Origin: Lachnospiraceae bacterium UBA3310
Lineage (GTDB): Bacteria > Bacillota > Clostridia > Lachnospirales > Lachnospiraceae
DNA: 64,000 nucleotides
Direction: 5' to 3'
NCBI GenBank assembly: GCA_002361355.1
Contig: DESQ01000019.1
Location: 119,542-183,541 of the forward strand
The notes below the pieces were generated by a model. It saw only the letters and a list, made by a program, of their open reading frames with translations, ran no database searches and was not told the origin of the DNA. How positions within the stretch are numbered: position 1 is the first letter of the stretch; each line of letters starts with the position of its first letter. This document shows positions 17,083 through 25,525 of the stretch, piece by piece. A program made the translations under genes and the position numbers.

Positions 17083-18083
17083 TGCTGTCCTGTCAGTTCC
17101 TTCCACTCCGCAAGAATTGCCTCCCGGTGTTTTCCCGAATATTCCAAATCGTAGTTCACTTCCCAAGTTTCCTTATCCGCCGCTTCCTTCCGCACGCTCC
17201 TGCGGTAAAGGCGGTCTTCCAGAAGCCGCTGCACATCCTCGCTCACCGTAAACTCTATGAACAGTTCTGCATTCTCCCTGTGGGGCGCATTTTTGATAAG
17301 TGCGCTCCCGTCCGGCACGGCAACCGTTCCCTCTTTGGGATAAATCATCGCAATATCGGCATTTTGATCGATCTCCTTTAACACAGTCTCCTCCTGCGTA
17401 ATCCCGATCAGCTTTTTGCCCGCTGTGACTTCCTCTATAACGTCTCCGGAATCAGAGAGAATGTCCCCGTCCAGATTGGAGACAAAAGCTTCCAACACCT
17501 CCTCCTCGGACATATCCTCCGAGAGAATCTGTATCATCGTCAAAAGCGCCGTGTAACTGCTGCCCGACCGGTCTGGATCGGCAAAAGCAATGCTGCCCTG
17601 CCAGTGACTGTTAGTCAGATCCCGCCAGCTCCTTGGCGTACCCGCCGAGATCACCAGTTTTTTGTTATAAACAATCACGATAGGCAGTCTGGAAAACACC
17701 GTGTACACACCGTCCGGTGAAGCGTAGGCATCGTCAAGCTGTGCACTTTTGCTGCTCACATAAGGCTCAAAATAATCCCGGTACGCGTTCAGGCTGTCCA
17801 CGCCGCCGCCAAACATCACATCCCCCGAGTCTTTTCCGTCCTCTTCCTTAATGCGATCCAGCAGATCGTTCGTTGCCCCGTTTACCACCTCCACCCAGAT
17901 ACCCGTCCGCTCCTCAAACTCCCTGACAATGGGGCCGTATATCTCCTCCTTGTGAGATGTGTAAATCACCAGCTTGTTACTCTCTTCCAGACGGTATTCC
18001 TCCTGCACCTGCCCGCCGCAGCCGCCGAAAATGAACAGCGGCGCAAGCAGACATACAACCGCCTGTAACATACGTTTTTTCAT
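17079..18083 (-). CDS. Sensory solute-binding lipoprotein (HptA/PgtC-like, iron/sugar-phosphate family)
   Basis: 334 residues with a lipoprotein signal (IFGGC, Cys22). The mature part starts LVIYTSHKEEIYGPIVREFEERTGIWVEVV, the recognisable opening of the class that includes FbpA, AfuA, PgtC and HptA, and continues with GVDSL, SGSSYTALL and a C-terminal half ending AILAEWKELTGQ. The gene is first in an SBP-kinase-regulator operon with overlapping genes and no permease, so it probably serves sensing rather than transport. By analogy with PgtC and HptA, ligands could be phosphorylated sugars or glycerates; this is inference. Confidence 0.88.
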   Translation of the reverse strand: MKKRMLQAVVCLLAPLFIFGGCGGQVQEEYRLEESNKLVIYTSHKEEIYGPIVREFEERTGIWVEVVNGATNDLLDRIKEEDGKDSGDVMFGGGVDSLNAYRDYFEPYVSSKSAQLDDAYASPDGVYTVFSRLPIVIVYNKKLVISAGTPRSWRDLTNSHWQGSIAFADPDRSGSSYTALLTMIQILSEDMSEEEVLEAFVSNLDGDILSDSGDVIEEVTAGKKLIGITQEETVLKEIDQNADIAMIYPKEGTVAVPDGSALIKNAPHRENAELFIEFTVSEDVQRLLEDRLYRRSVRKEAADKETWEVNYDLEYSGKHREAILAEWKELTGQQ

Positions 18084-18142
18084 ACTTCCATTTCCTTTCC
18101 CTATTTATTTTACCAAAAACAATTCTTTGACGAAAGACCCAC

Positions 18143-18171
18143 TTGACACTTCCCTTTTTTGGGTTCATAAT
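18143..18171 (+). promoter_or_regulatory. Near-consensus sigma-A promoter of the antiporter operon
   Basis: TTGACA (18143-18148), exactly 17 bp, CATAAT (18166-18171): 11 of 12 consensus bases. Expected start near 18178, giving a leader of about 70 nt before the mrpE start. High basal transcription is implied. Confidence 0.85.
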
Positions 18172-18246
18172 ATCAACGTTAAATAAGACTCCTTTTTAAT
18201 AGGTAGAAACAACAGCGAATAAATTTCAAAAGAATGGAGTGGAAAA

Positions 18247-18708
18247 ATGTTTATTCTTTTTTTTCTGGTCTGGGTTATTTTTAACGGGCAGCTCACTGTA
18301 GAAATTGCTGCTTTCGGCGTCGTCATTGCAGGGGCTATGTACTGGTTTTTATGTAAGTTTTTCAACTACAGCCCCCAATGCGATCTTTTTTTACTCAAAA
18401 AAGCGCCTCTTTTGTTTCTATACATCCTGACGTTAGTCTGGGAAATACTCAAGGCAAATCTGACGGTCTTTCGCATGATTTACTCTGCCGAATATGAATT
18501 GGAACCTGCAGTTGTCCATTTTAAGACAGATCTGCACTCTACTCTTGCGCGGGTGCTGTTAGCTAACTCTATCACGCTTACGCCTGGCACTATCACCGTT
18601 GCCCTGACCGGCAACGAATACACGGTGCACTGTCTTGACAAAGAACTGGCGGAGGGCATTTCCTCCTCCGTGTTCGTGGATCTTTTGAGAAGATTGGAGG
18701 AGGAATAA
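18247..18708 (+). CDS. mrpE: Multisubunit cation/proton antiporter subunit MrpE (MbhA-like)
   Basis: 153 residues with two to three N-terminal membrane helices, ending in a soluble domain containing ANSITLTPGTITV, the family signature. MrpE is required for assembly or full activity of the Mrp complex in the cytoplasmic membrane. GGAGTGG precedes the ATG. It is the first gene of a ten-gene operon whose order matches archaeal mbh A-H; the next gene starts three bases after its stop. Confidence 0.93.
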   Translation: MFILFFLVWVIFNGQLTVEIAAFGVVIAGAMYWFLCKFFNYSPQCDLFLLKKAPLLFLYILTLVWEILKANLTVFRMIYSAEYELEPAVVHFKTDLHSTLARVLLANSITLTPGTITVALTGNEYTVHCLDKELAEGISSSVFVDLLRRLEEE

Positions 18709-18711
18709 AAC

Positions 18712-19044
18712 ATGGAAAAAGAAATGCTCTATCATCCGCTTTTTATCGGACTGTTAATTCTGCTCTCCTTCATGCTGCTGATCTGCCTGATCCGCGCCGT
18801 AAAAGGACCCCGTGTGGCTGACCGTCTGGTGGCCGTCAACATGATGGGCACGATGGTCATGGTCATGATCTCCGTTCTGGCGCTGTTATTGAAAGAGGGC
18901 TATCTGGTGGATATCTGCCTGATCTACGCCATGATCAGCTTCCTCGCGGTGGTGGTAATCTCCAAGGTTTACATTGGTATCTACGAGGAACGGCAGCACA
19001 ATCTTAAAAATGGAGAAGGAGGCGACAGCAATGAGCGCGGCTGA
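18712..19044 (+). CDS. mrpF: Antiporter subunit MrpF (MbhB-like)
   Basis: 110 residues, three membrane helices, with the conserved stretch RAVKGPRVADRLVAVNMMGTM between helices 1 and 2. GGAGGAGG lies just before the ATG, within the end of mrpE. MrpF is a small core subunit placed between the ion-translocating subunits. The C-terminus is a charged tail rich in Glu and Gly. Overlaps mrpG by 14 bases. Confidence 0.93.
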   Translation: MEKEMLYHPLFIGLLILLSFMLLICLIRAVKGPRVADRLVAVNMMGTMVMVMISVLALLLKEGYLVDICLIYAMISFLAVVVISKVYIGIYEERQHNLKNGEGGDSNERG

Positions 19045-19435
19045 GTGGATACGATTTATTCTCGGAAGTATTTTTATCATAGTCGGCATGGTAATCTTTT
19101 TTACGGAACTGTTCGGCGTTTTTCACTTTAAGTATGTTCTGAACAGAATGCATGCCGCCGCCATGGGGGATACGCTGGGCATCAGCGCCTGCCTGATCGG
19201 CCTGATGATTTTTTCCGGCCTGAATTTTACGACTCTGAAAATGTTTTTGATCATCGTTTTTTTGTGGTTTGCTTCTCCCGTCTCCTCCCATGTCCTTTCG
19301 AGACTGGAAGCCGCCACAAACGAGCATCTGGCTGAACACTGTGAAATATACGAGGATGTGGAATCCCTCGAGCAGGAACTGGCTGCAAGAAGGGAAGCAG
19401 AAAATACCAACGAGAAGGAGGCGTATCCGTCATGA
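19031..19435 (+). CDS. mrpG: Antiporter subunit MrpG (MbhC-like)
   Basis: 134 residues. Three helices with FFTELFGVFHFKYVLNRMHAAAMGDTLG, the MnhG signature, and LWFASPVSSHVLSRLEAA. The C-terminal 30 residues are acidic. The start at 19031 is set by GGAGG eight bases upstream; the frame is open further but without a site. Ends in ATGA overlap with the next gene. Confidence 0.92.
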   Translation: MSAAEWIRFILGSIFIIVGMVIFFTELFGVFHFKYVLNRMHAAAMGDTLGISACLIGLMIFSGLNFTTLKMFLIIVFLWFASPVSSHVLSRLEAATNEHLAEHCEIYEDVESLEQELAARREAENTNEKEAYPS

Positions 19436-19707
19436 CAGCTTTTCAGATTATTTTGATGGGGCTTTTGATTATCTGCGCGGTCTCCGTGAGTTTTTCCAAA
19501 AATCTCTTAAATGCAATCCTGATTTATATGTCATTCAGCCTGGTTATGTCCATGCTCTGGATCTGTCTGGAGTCTCCCGACCTTGCCATCACGGAGGCGG
19601 CCGTCGGTGCGGGCATTACCAGCGTCCTTTTCTTTGTGACGCTGAAAAAAATACGGGCTATTGAGAGCACCGAACCTGAAAAGAAGGAGGAGCCAAAAGA
19701 TGAGTAA
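19432..19707 (+). CDS. DUF4040 subunit (MbhD-like, equals a C-terminal part of MrpA)
   Basis: 91 residues, three helices; contains SPDLAITEAAVGAGITSVLFF, the DUF4040/MbhD motif in which a conserved Glu sits in a membrane helix. In classical Mrp antiporters this domain is part of the large MrpA chain; here it is a separate subunit, as in archaeal Mbh/Mbx complexes. The charged tail (EPEKKEEPKDE) overlaps the next gene by eight bases. AAGGAGG precedes the start. Confidence 0.88.
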   Translation: MTAFQIILMGLLIICAVSVSFSKNLLNAILIYMSFSLVMSMLWICLESPDLAITEAAVGAGITSVLFFVTLKKIRAIESTEPEKKEEPKDE

Positions 19708-20659
19708 AAAAAGACCGGCAGCGGAATACCAAAAAACCTTCGCCTTCCACTTTTTCAGATGGCTTTCCGGCGTGAAAGACCCGTATCTGGACGAGGTGGA
19801 AATGCACCCTCAGAAAGAGTTTCAGATGGATCCGGAAGCGGTTTTACGGCATGAGAAAGAGCATGACGCCATTCTGGACAAGGTTTATGACCCCCAGCGC
19901 AATATGGAGATGAAACTCTTCCGCAAGCTCTACCATGCCACCAGCATTATCTTCTGCCTGTTTCTGATCGCCCTGCTTCTGGTGACGATCTCCTGGCTGC
20001 CTGCCACAGGCACAATCGACCGCCCCGCCAACAATGAGGTAGCCAAACGCTATATTGAAAAAGGGTTAGAAGAAACGGGTGCAGTCAACATCGTGGCCGG
20101 CATGATTCTGGACTACAGAGCCTTTGATACACTGGGAGAATCACATGTGTTATTTACGGCGACAATCACGGTGTTGATTCTGCTTCGCCTGAATAAGACC
20201 GAAAAAGACGAGGCGGAAATAAGCGACCGCCGTTTTGAACCGAAAAACGACGCAATCTTACAGCTTGTGGCGACCTTCCTTGTGCCAATTATCATTATTT
20301 TCGGCATATACATTATCCTGAACGGCCATCTGGGCCCCGGCGGCGGTTTCTCCGGCGGCGCGGTCATTGGCGCGGGACTGGTGCTCTATCTGAACGCTTT
20401 TGGCTTTAAAAAGACGGAGCGGTTTTTCACAGAAAAAACCTACAAGTGGGTATGCTTTTTCTCCCTCTCCTTCTACTGTCTGGCAAAAAGCTATTCCTTC
20501 TACACGGGCGCCAATCAGCTTCACAGTGTAATCCCGAAGGGTACGCCGGGCGCGATCCTTTCAAGCGGACTGATTCTGCCCTTAAATATCGCGGTAGGAC
20601 TTGTGGTTGCCTGCACCATTTACGCTTTTTATGCTATGTTCCGAAAAGGAGGGTTTTAA
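19700..20659 (+). CDS. Fused MbhE-MbhF subunit (MrpA C-terminal domain plus MrpB)
   Basis: 319 residues. The first 75 or so are soluble and charged (not typical of the family). Then come a helix and a loop with GESHVLFTATITVLILL (the MbhE/MrpA-tail signature), followed by an MnhB domain with NGHLGPGGGFSGGAVIGAG and several helices. In mbh operons E and F are separate genes; in Mrp they are the MrpA tail and MrpB. Here both are in one chain with an extra N-terminal cytoplasmic extension. The start at 19700 follows AAGGAGGAG. Confidence 0.88.
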   Translation: MSKKRPAAEYQKTFAFHFFRWLSGVKDPYLDEVEMHPQKEFQMDPEAVLRHEKEHDAILDKVYDPQRNMEMKLFRKLYHATSIIFCLFLIALLLVTISWLPATGTIDRPANNEVAKRYIEKGLEETGAVNIVAGMILDYRAFDTLGESHVLFTATITVLILLRLNKTEKDEAEISDRRFEPKNDAILQLVATFLVPIIIIFGIYIILNGHLGPGGGFSGGAVIGAGLVLYLNAFGFKKTERFFTEKTYKWVCFFSLSFYCLAKSYSFYTGANQLHSVIPKGTPGAILSSGLILPLNIAVGLVVACTIYAFYAMFRKGGF

Positions 20660-20660
20660 G

Positions 20661-21035
20661 ATGGGCCCGAATTTACTTGCTAACTACGGGGAAGCCGTCT
20701 CGGCAATTCTGTTCTGCATCGGCTTCACGAACCTGCTTTTGCAAACGAATCTGATTAAGAAAATCATCGGTTTGAATATCATGGACAGTGCAATCTACCT
20801 CTTCCTTGCGGAAAAAGGGTATATTGCGGGACGTGTTGCGCCCATCGTAGTGAACGGCGTCACCAGCACGGAAGCCTACATTAACCCGATTCCCAGCGGA
20901 CTGGTGCTGACCGGTATCGTGGTCTCCGTCTCCGTGACCGCACTCATGCTGTCCCTGACGATCCGCCTTTATACCAGATATCACACGTTGGATCTGGACG
21001 AGATCTCCACACAGTTAAAGAAGGAGGGAAGATAA
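20661..21035 (+). CDS. mrpC: Antiporter subunit MrpC (MbhG / NuoK-like)
   Basis: 125 residues and three helices. It carries GFTNLLLQTNLIKKIIGLNIMDSAIYLF and INPIPSGLVLTGIVVSVSVTALML, the NuoK/MnhC signature with conserved Pro and Leu-Thr. AGGAGG before the ATG at 20661 sets the start and lies in the previous gene's stop region. NuoK-like subunits carry buried acidic residues of the proton path. Confidence 0.93.
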   Translation: MGPNLLANYGEAVSAILFCIGFTNLLLQTNLIKKIIGLNIMDSAIYLFLAEKGYIAGRVAPIVVNGVTSTEAYINPIPSGLVLTGIVVSVSVTALMLSLTIRLYTRYHTLDLDEISTQLKKEGR

Positions 21036-21036
21036 T

Positions 21037-22530
21037 ATGAATTTCATCTGCAATTTTCCCTTTTTTTCCATCCTGTTAAGCCTCTTTTCCGGTACGGTCT
21101 GTTCCATGCTTCCGGCAAAGGCCGCAAAAGTGGTAAACCGGGTGGTTATTATCACGGTCGGCATCCTGTCTGCGATCCTGTTACTGTATCTTCTCTCCAC
21201 AGGCGAACCCTTTGTCTACTGGATGGGGCATTTTCCCGCGCCCTGGGGCAATGAAATCCGGGCGGGTGTGCTGGAGGCAGGCATGGCTCTCTTCTTCTGC
21301 ATTATCATGTACCTGTCCATGGCGGGCGGCGCACACAAACTTTACGGCGAAGTGGTGGAGAGCAAACATAACTTATACTATATTCTGGTGAACCTTCTGC
21401 TCTGTTCCCTGCTGGCACTGGTCTACACCAACGATATGTTCACTGCCTACGTCTTCGTGGAGATCAACACCATCTCCGCCTGCGGTCTGATCATGATCCG
21501 CCAGGTGGGGCGCACCATCGAGGCGGCTGTCCGCTATATGATTATGAGCCTTTTGGGTTCGGGACTTCTCCTCTTCGGTCTCTGTATCATGTACGACCTG
21601 ACAGGGCATCTTCTCATGAGCAATATCAAGGAATCGGTAAGCCTTCTTGTGGCAAATGGTGAGTACCAGATTCCCCTGATCGTCTCTGTGGCATTGATGT
21701 GCGTAGGCCTGTGCATCAAGAGCGCGCTGTTCCCTTTCCACGCGTGGCTGCCTGACGCCTACGGCTATTCCACGGTATCTTCCGCAGCGATCCTGTCCAG
21801 TCTGGTGTCCAAGGGCTATATCTTTCTGTTGATTAAGATTATTTACCGCGTCATCGGCTTTGACATCTTTAACAGTACAAGAATCATCGACGTGCTCTTT
21901 GTCTTCGGCCTGATGGGCATGATTTTTGGGTCTATAAGCGCCATACGGGAAAACGATATCCGAAGGATGATCGCCTTCTCCTCCGTGGCGCAGATCGGCT
22001 ATATTTACATGGGCTTCGGCATGGGCACACAGGCAGGTATGGTGGCCAGCATCTTCCATATCCTGTCCCATGCGGCTACGAAATCACTGCTCTTTATTGC
22101 CGCCATCGGCCTGACGGATGTGTCCAACGGAAGCCGTAAATTTATCGACCTGACCGGTGCGGCCTACCGCAATAAGTGGGCGGGCGCGGCCTTCATGGCA
22201 GGCTCTTTGTCCATGGTGGGCGTACCTCTGTTTTCCGGCTTTATCAGCAAACTTTTGTTTTCACAGGCTGCCGTGCAGGTGGAGGGTAAAATGCTCGCTT
22301 CCCTGATTGTTTTGGGCATCAGCACGGTTTTGAACGCAATCTACTTTATGAAGACCGTGATCCGTATTTATACGCCTGTAAAAGAATCGTCTTATTCCGG
22401 TATCACCTTCCGGGAGATGAAAGGGTACGCGGTAGTGCTCGTTTGTTTTATTGTTTTAAATGTGATTTTGGGTGTCAGCTCCCAGCCGGTCGTAAACATG
22501 ATCGAGCAGGGACTCGCCATGTTCGCGTAA
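21037..22530 (+). CDS. mrpD: Antiporter subunit MrpD (MbhH / NuoN-like)
   Basis: 497 residues, about 14 helices. Key features of the proton-translocating family: an acidic residue in the fifth-helix segment (TAYVFVEINTISACG), a Lys in IKSALFPFHAWLPDAYG, and a broken-helix region with HILSHAATKSLLF. AAGGAGGGAAGATA precedes the start two bases after mrpC. First of four related large subunits in the operon. Confidence 0.93.
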   Translation: MNFICNFPFFSILLSLFSGTVCSMLPAKAAKVVNRVVIITVGILSAILLLYLLSTGEPFVYWMGHFPAPWGNEIRAGVLEAGMALFFCIIMYLSMAGGAHKLYGEVVESKHNLYYILVNLLLCSLLALVYTNDMFTAYVFVEINTISACGLIMIRQVGRTIEAAVRYMIMSLLGSGLLLFGLCIMYDLTGHLLMSNIKESVSLLVANGEYQIPLIVSVALMCVGLCIKSALFPFHAWLPDAYGYSTVSSAAILSSLVSKGYIFLLIKIIYRVIGFDIFNSTRIIDVLFVFGLMGMIFGSISAIRENDIRRMIAFSSVAQIGYIYMGFGMGTQAGMVASIFHILSHAATKSLLFIAAIGLTDVSNGSRKFIDLTGAAYRNKWAGAAFMAGSLSMVGVPLFSGFISKLLFSQAAVQVEGKMLASLIVLGISTVLNAIYFMKTVIRIYTPVKESSYSGITFREMKGYAVVLVCFIVLNVILGVSSQPVVNMIEQGLAMFA

Positions 22531-22542
22531 GGAGGTGATGAC

Positions 22543-24033
22543 ATGTATCTGATTCTATTACCCATACTTTTTCCGATCCTGTCGGGCGCAATTTTATTGA
22601 TCTTCTTTCGGACATCCCTAAAGGGAAATGAAAAAGCCAAAAGAAAAACACTTGTTATTATTTCTGGATCCCTGCTTGTCATCACAGCGCTGCTTACCAT
22701 AACCGCACTGCTCACGGCGAAGGAGAGCTTTACTCTCTTTTATCTGACGGAGACGCTCCCGATCACTTTTGCGATTGACGCGACCGGCACGCTCTTTTCC
22801 CTGCTGGCGGTCATCGTCATGCTCTGCGCGGGATTTTTCTCCTTTGCGTACATGAAACATGAGGATCATGAAAGCCGCTATTACGGTTACTATCTGTTGG
22901 TCTTCGGCGTATTGAACGCCCTGTGCTTTGCAGGCAACCTGATTACCTTTTACCTGTTCTTTGAGCTCCTGACCCTCTCCTCCATGCCGTTAGTACTGCA
23001 CAATGGCTCAAAGGAAGCGGTTATGGCAGGCTTAAAATACCTGTTCTACTCGCTCTGCGGTGCATATGCGGCTTTGTTTGGCATTTACTTTATCTACCGG
23101 AACAGCACCACCCTGACCTTCACCGCCGGCGGCGTGCTGAATCCTTCCACAGTAGCGGAACACGGCAGTTTCCTTCTGCTTGTGGCCTTTGTCATGATTC
23201 TTGGTTTCGGCGTGAAAGCAGGTATGTTCCCCATGCACGCATGGCTGCCCACAGCCCATCCGGTAGCCCCTGCGCCTGCGTCGGCCGTCCTCTCCGCCGT
23301 GATTGTAAAGGCGGGCGTGTTGGCCATCATCCGGATTGTTTACTATATTTTCGGCGCAAACTTCCTCCGTGGCAGTTGGATGCAGACCGCGTGGATCTGC
23401 CTGACTTTAATTACGATATTCATGGGTTCCATGCTGGCCTACCGGGAGCCTGTTTTGAAAAAGAGACTGGCGTACTCAACGGTGAGCCAGCTCTCCTATA
23501 TTTTGTTTGGACTGGCAGTCATGAACGACACGTCCCTCACGGGAGGTCTGCTGCACGTGCTGGCCCACGGTTTTATCAAGGCCGTGCTCTTCCTCTGCGC
23601 CGGGGCGATCATCTACACCACCGGCAAGACACGGGTGGACGAGCTTCGCGGTATCGGCAAGGAAATGCCCCTTACCATATGGTGTTACACGATCGTATCG
23701 TTGGGATTGATCGGCATTCCGCCCACGGGCGGCTTCATTAGCAAATGGTATCTGGCTACAGGCTCTTTAAAGAGCGGCCTGCCCATTCTCGACGTTTTGG
23801 GCCCCGTCATCCTCTTAGTAAGCGCACTGCTGACTGCCGGATATCTTCTGCCCGTGACCATACAGGGATTTTTCCCGGGAGCGGATTACGACTATGGCAA
23901 ATTGGAAAAACAAGAGCCTTCTAAACTGATGACCGTACCGATTTTGATAATGACAGTCCTGTCAGTTCTCATCGGCCTTTTTCCGAACCTGATTACCGAT
24001 TATCTGACGGCCATCGTCAGCGCTGTGTTATAA
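22543..24033 (+). CDS. Second MrpD/NuoM-type ion-translocating subunit
   Basis: 496 residues, about 14 helices. FFELLTLSSMPLVLHN carries the helix-5 Glu, GVKAGMFPMHAWLPTAHPVAPAPASAVLSAVIVKAG carries the Lys and the discontinuous helix, and HVLAHGFIKAVLFL the His/Lys of the distal half-channel. All residues expected for an active pump are present. AAGGAGGTGATGAC precedes the ATG. Confidence 0.9.
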   Translation: MYLILLPILFPILSGAILLIFFRTSLKGNEKAKRKTLVIISGSLLVITALLTITALLTAKESFTLFYLTETLPITFAIDATGTLFSLLAVIVMLCAGFFSFAYMKHEDHESRYYGYYLLVFGVLNALCFAGNLITFYLFFELLTLSSMPLVLHNGSKEAVMAGLKYLFYSLCGAYAALFGIYFIYRNSTTLTFTAGGVLNPSTVAEHGSFLLLVAFVMILGFGVKAGMFPMHAWLPTAHPVAPAPASAVLSAVIVKAGVLAIIRIVYYIFGANFLRGSWMQTAWICLTLITIFMGSMLAYREPVLKKRLAYSTVSQLSYILFGLAVMNDTSLTGGLLHVLAHGFIKAVLFLCAGAIIYTTGKTRVDELRGIGKEMPLTIWCYTIVSLGLIGIPPTGGFISKWYLATGSLKSGLPILDVLGPVILLVSALLTAGYLLPVTIQGFFPGADYDYGKLEKQEPSKLMTVPILIMTVLSVLIGLFPNLITDYLTAIVSAVL

Positions 24034-24045
24034 GGAGGTGGCACT

Positions 24046-25509
24046 GTGATTATCTTAACGATTTTAATTCCTTTTATAGCAGGAGGCCTTGTTCCCCTCC
24101 TTCCCTTCCGGAAACGGTGGCAGATGGAGGTTTTCCTGGAGACGGCGGTGGTGGCAAACAGCATCCTTGTCTGGTATCTGCTTTTTCACCACTCAGACAG
24201 TACCTTCCTTTTAGCGCACTTTACTGGTGATTTGAATATCAGCTTCCGTGTGGACGGCATGAGCATGGTGTTCGCGGGGCTTGTCTCCGCGCTCTGGCCT
24301 TTCGCAACGCTCTACGCTTTCGAATACATGACAAAGGAAAAAAATGAGAATGTATTTTTCCTCTTCTACACGCTGACGTATGGCGTAACGCTGGGAATCG
24401 CCTTTGCCGCCAATCTGCTCACCATGTATTTCTTTTATGAGCTGTTGACGTTGGTGACCGTACCGCTTGTCATGCATACGCTGACCCGCGAGGCTGTTCT
24501 GGCGAGCCGCAAATACCTGTACTACTCCCTGGGCGGCGCGGCTTTCGCTTTCATCGGCCTGATCATGGTGATTGTCTACGGAAGCACGACAGACTTTATT
24601 CTGGGCGGCGTGTTCGACCCTGAAAGAATCGCCGGACATACCAATGTGTTACTGCTCATTTATGTCATGGCATTTATGGGCTTCGGTGTGAAGGCGGCTG
24701 TCTGTCCTTTCAACTCATGGCTTCCGCAGGCCGGTGTAGCGCCCACGCCCGTCACGGCTCTGCTCCATGCTGTTGCTGTGGTAAAAGCCGGCGCCTTCGC
24801 CATTATAAGACTTACCTATTACAGCTTCGGCACAGACTTTCTTAAAGGCACCTGGGCGCAGGACGTGGTCATGGTCATTGTCATGTTTACGATCGTCTAC
24901 GGCTGCAGCCGGGCAGTAAAAGAAACACATATCAAAAGGCGGCTGGCTTACTCTACCATAAGCAACCTTTCATACATCCTGTTTGGCGCAGTTATCATGA
25001 CGCCCCTGGGATTGGTCGGCGCATTGTCCCATCTGGTGTTCCACGCCGTCATGAAGATTACTTCTTTCTTCTGTGCCGGCGCAATCATGCACCAGACAGA
25101 CCGTCATTATGTGCATGAGCTGGATGGCCTTGGCTATAAGATGCCGTGTATCTTCGGTATTTTTACAATTTCCGCCTTCGCCCTCATGGGCGTTCCGGGG
25201 CTTGCCGGTTTTGTCAGCAAGTGGAATCTCGCCGAGGCGGCGGTGGAAAGCGGAAATCCATTGGCCTGGGGCGGTATCGCCTGCCTTCTGGTTTCGGCGC
25301 TTCTGACAGCTATTTACATGCTTTCCATGATGGTGCGGGCCTTCTTTCCGGGAAAGGATTTTGATTACAATACCGTTTCCGATGTGAAGGATCCCAACTG
25401 GAAAATGCTGTTACCGCTGTTTGTGTTTACCATATTTATCATCGGCTTCGGACTCTTTTCCCAGCCGGTCGTAAACTTCTTTAGCGACGTAGCAAAAGGG
25501 AACGTGTAA
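24046..25509 (+). CDS. Third MrpD/NuoM-type ion-translocating subunit
   Basis: 487 residues. Translation starts with GTG at 24046 behind AAGGAGGTG. YELLTLVTVPLVMHT has the helix-5 Glu; GVKAAVCPFNSWLPQAGVAPTPVTALLHAVAVVKAG has the Lys but replaces the usual HxWLP with NSWLP and VAPAPAS with VAPTPVT, so it is the most diverged of the four copies. HLVFHAVMKITSFF is the distal motif. Twelve bases separate it from the preceding gene. Confidence 0.9.
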   Translation: MIILTILIPFIAGGLVPLLPFRKRWQMEVFLETAVVANSILVWYLLFHHSDSTFLLAHFTGDLNISFRVDGMSMVFAGLVSALWPFATLYAFEYMTKEKNENVFFLFYTLTYGVTLGIAFAANLLTMYFFYELLTLVTVPLVMHTLTREAVLASRKYLYYSLGGAAFAFIGLIMVIVYGSTTDFILGGVFDPERIAGHTNVLLLIYVMAFMGFGVKAAVCPFNSWLPQAGVAPTPVTALLHAVAVVKAGAFAIIRLTYYSFGTDFLKGTWAQDVVMVIVMFTIVYGCSRAVKETHIKRRLAYSTISNLSYILFGAVIMTPLGLVGALSHLVFHAVMKITSFFCAGAIMHQTDRHYVHELDGLGYKMPCIFGIFTISAFALMGVPGLAGFVSKWNLAEAAVESGNPLAWGGIACLLVSALLTAIYMLSMMVRAFFPGKDFDYNTVSDVKDPNWKMLLPLFVFTIFIIGFGLFSQPVVNFFSDVAKGNV

Positions 25510-25525
25510 GATTATGGAGGTTATC

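Noticed and set aside
21373..22071. Minus-strand frame rich in His, Asp and Gln within the mrpD gene
   Set aside because: This is the usual antisense image of a membrane-protein gene; no start signals, and similar frames occur opposite every large subunit of the operon.
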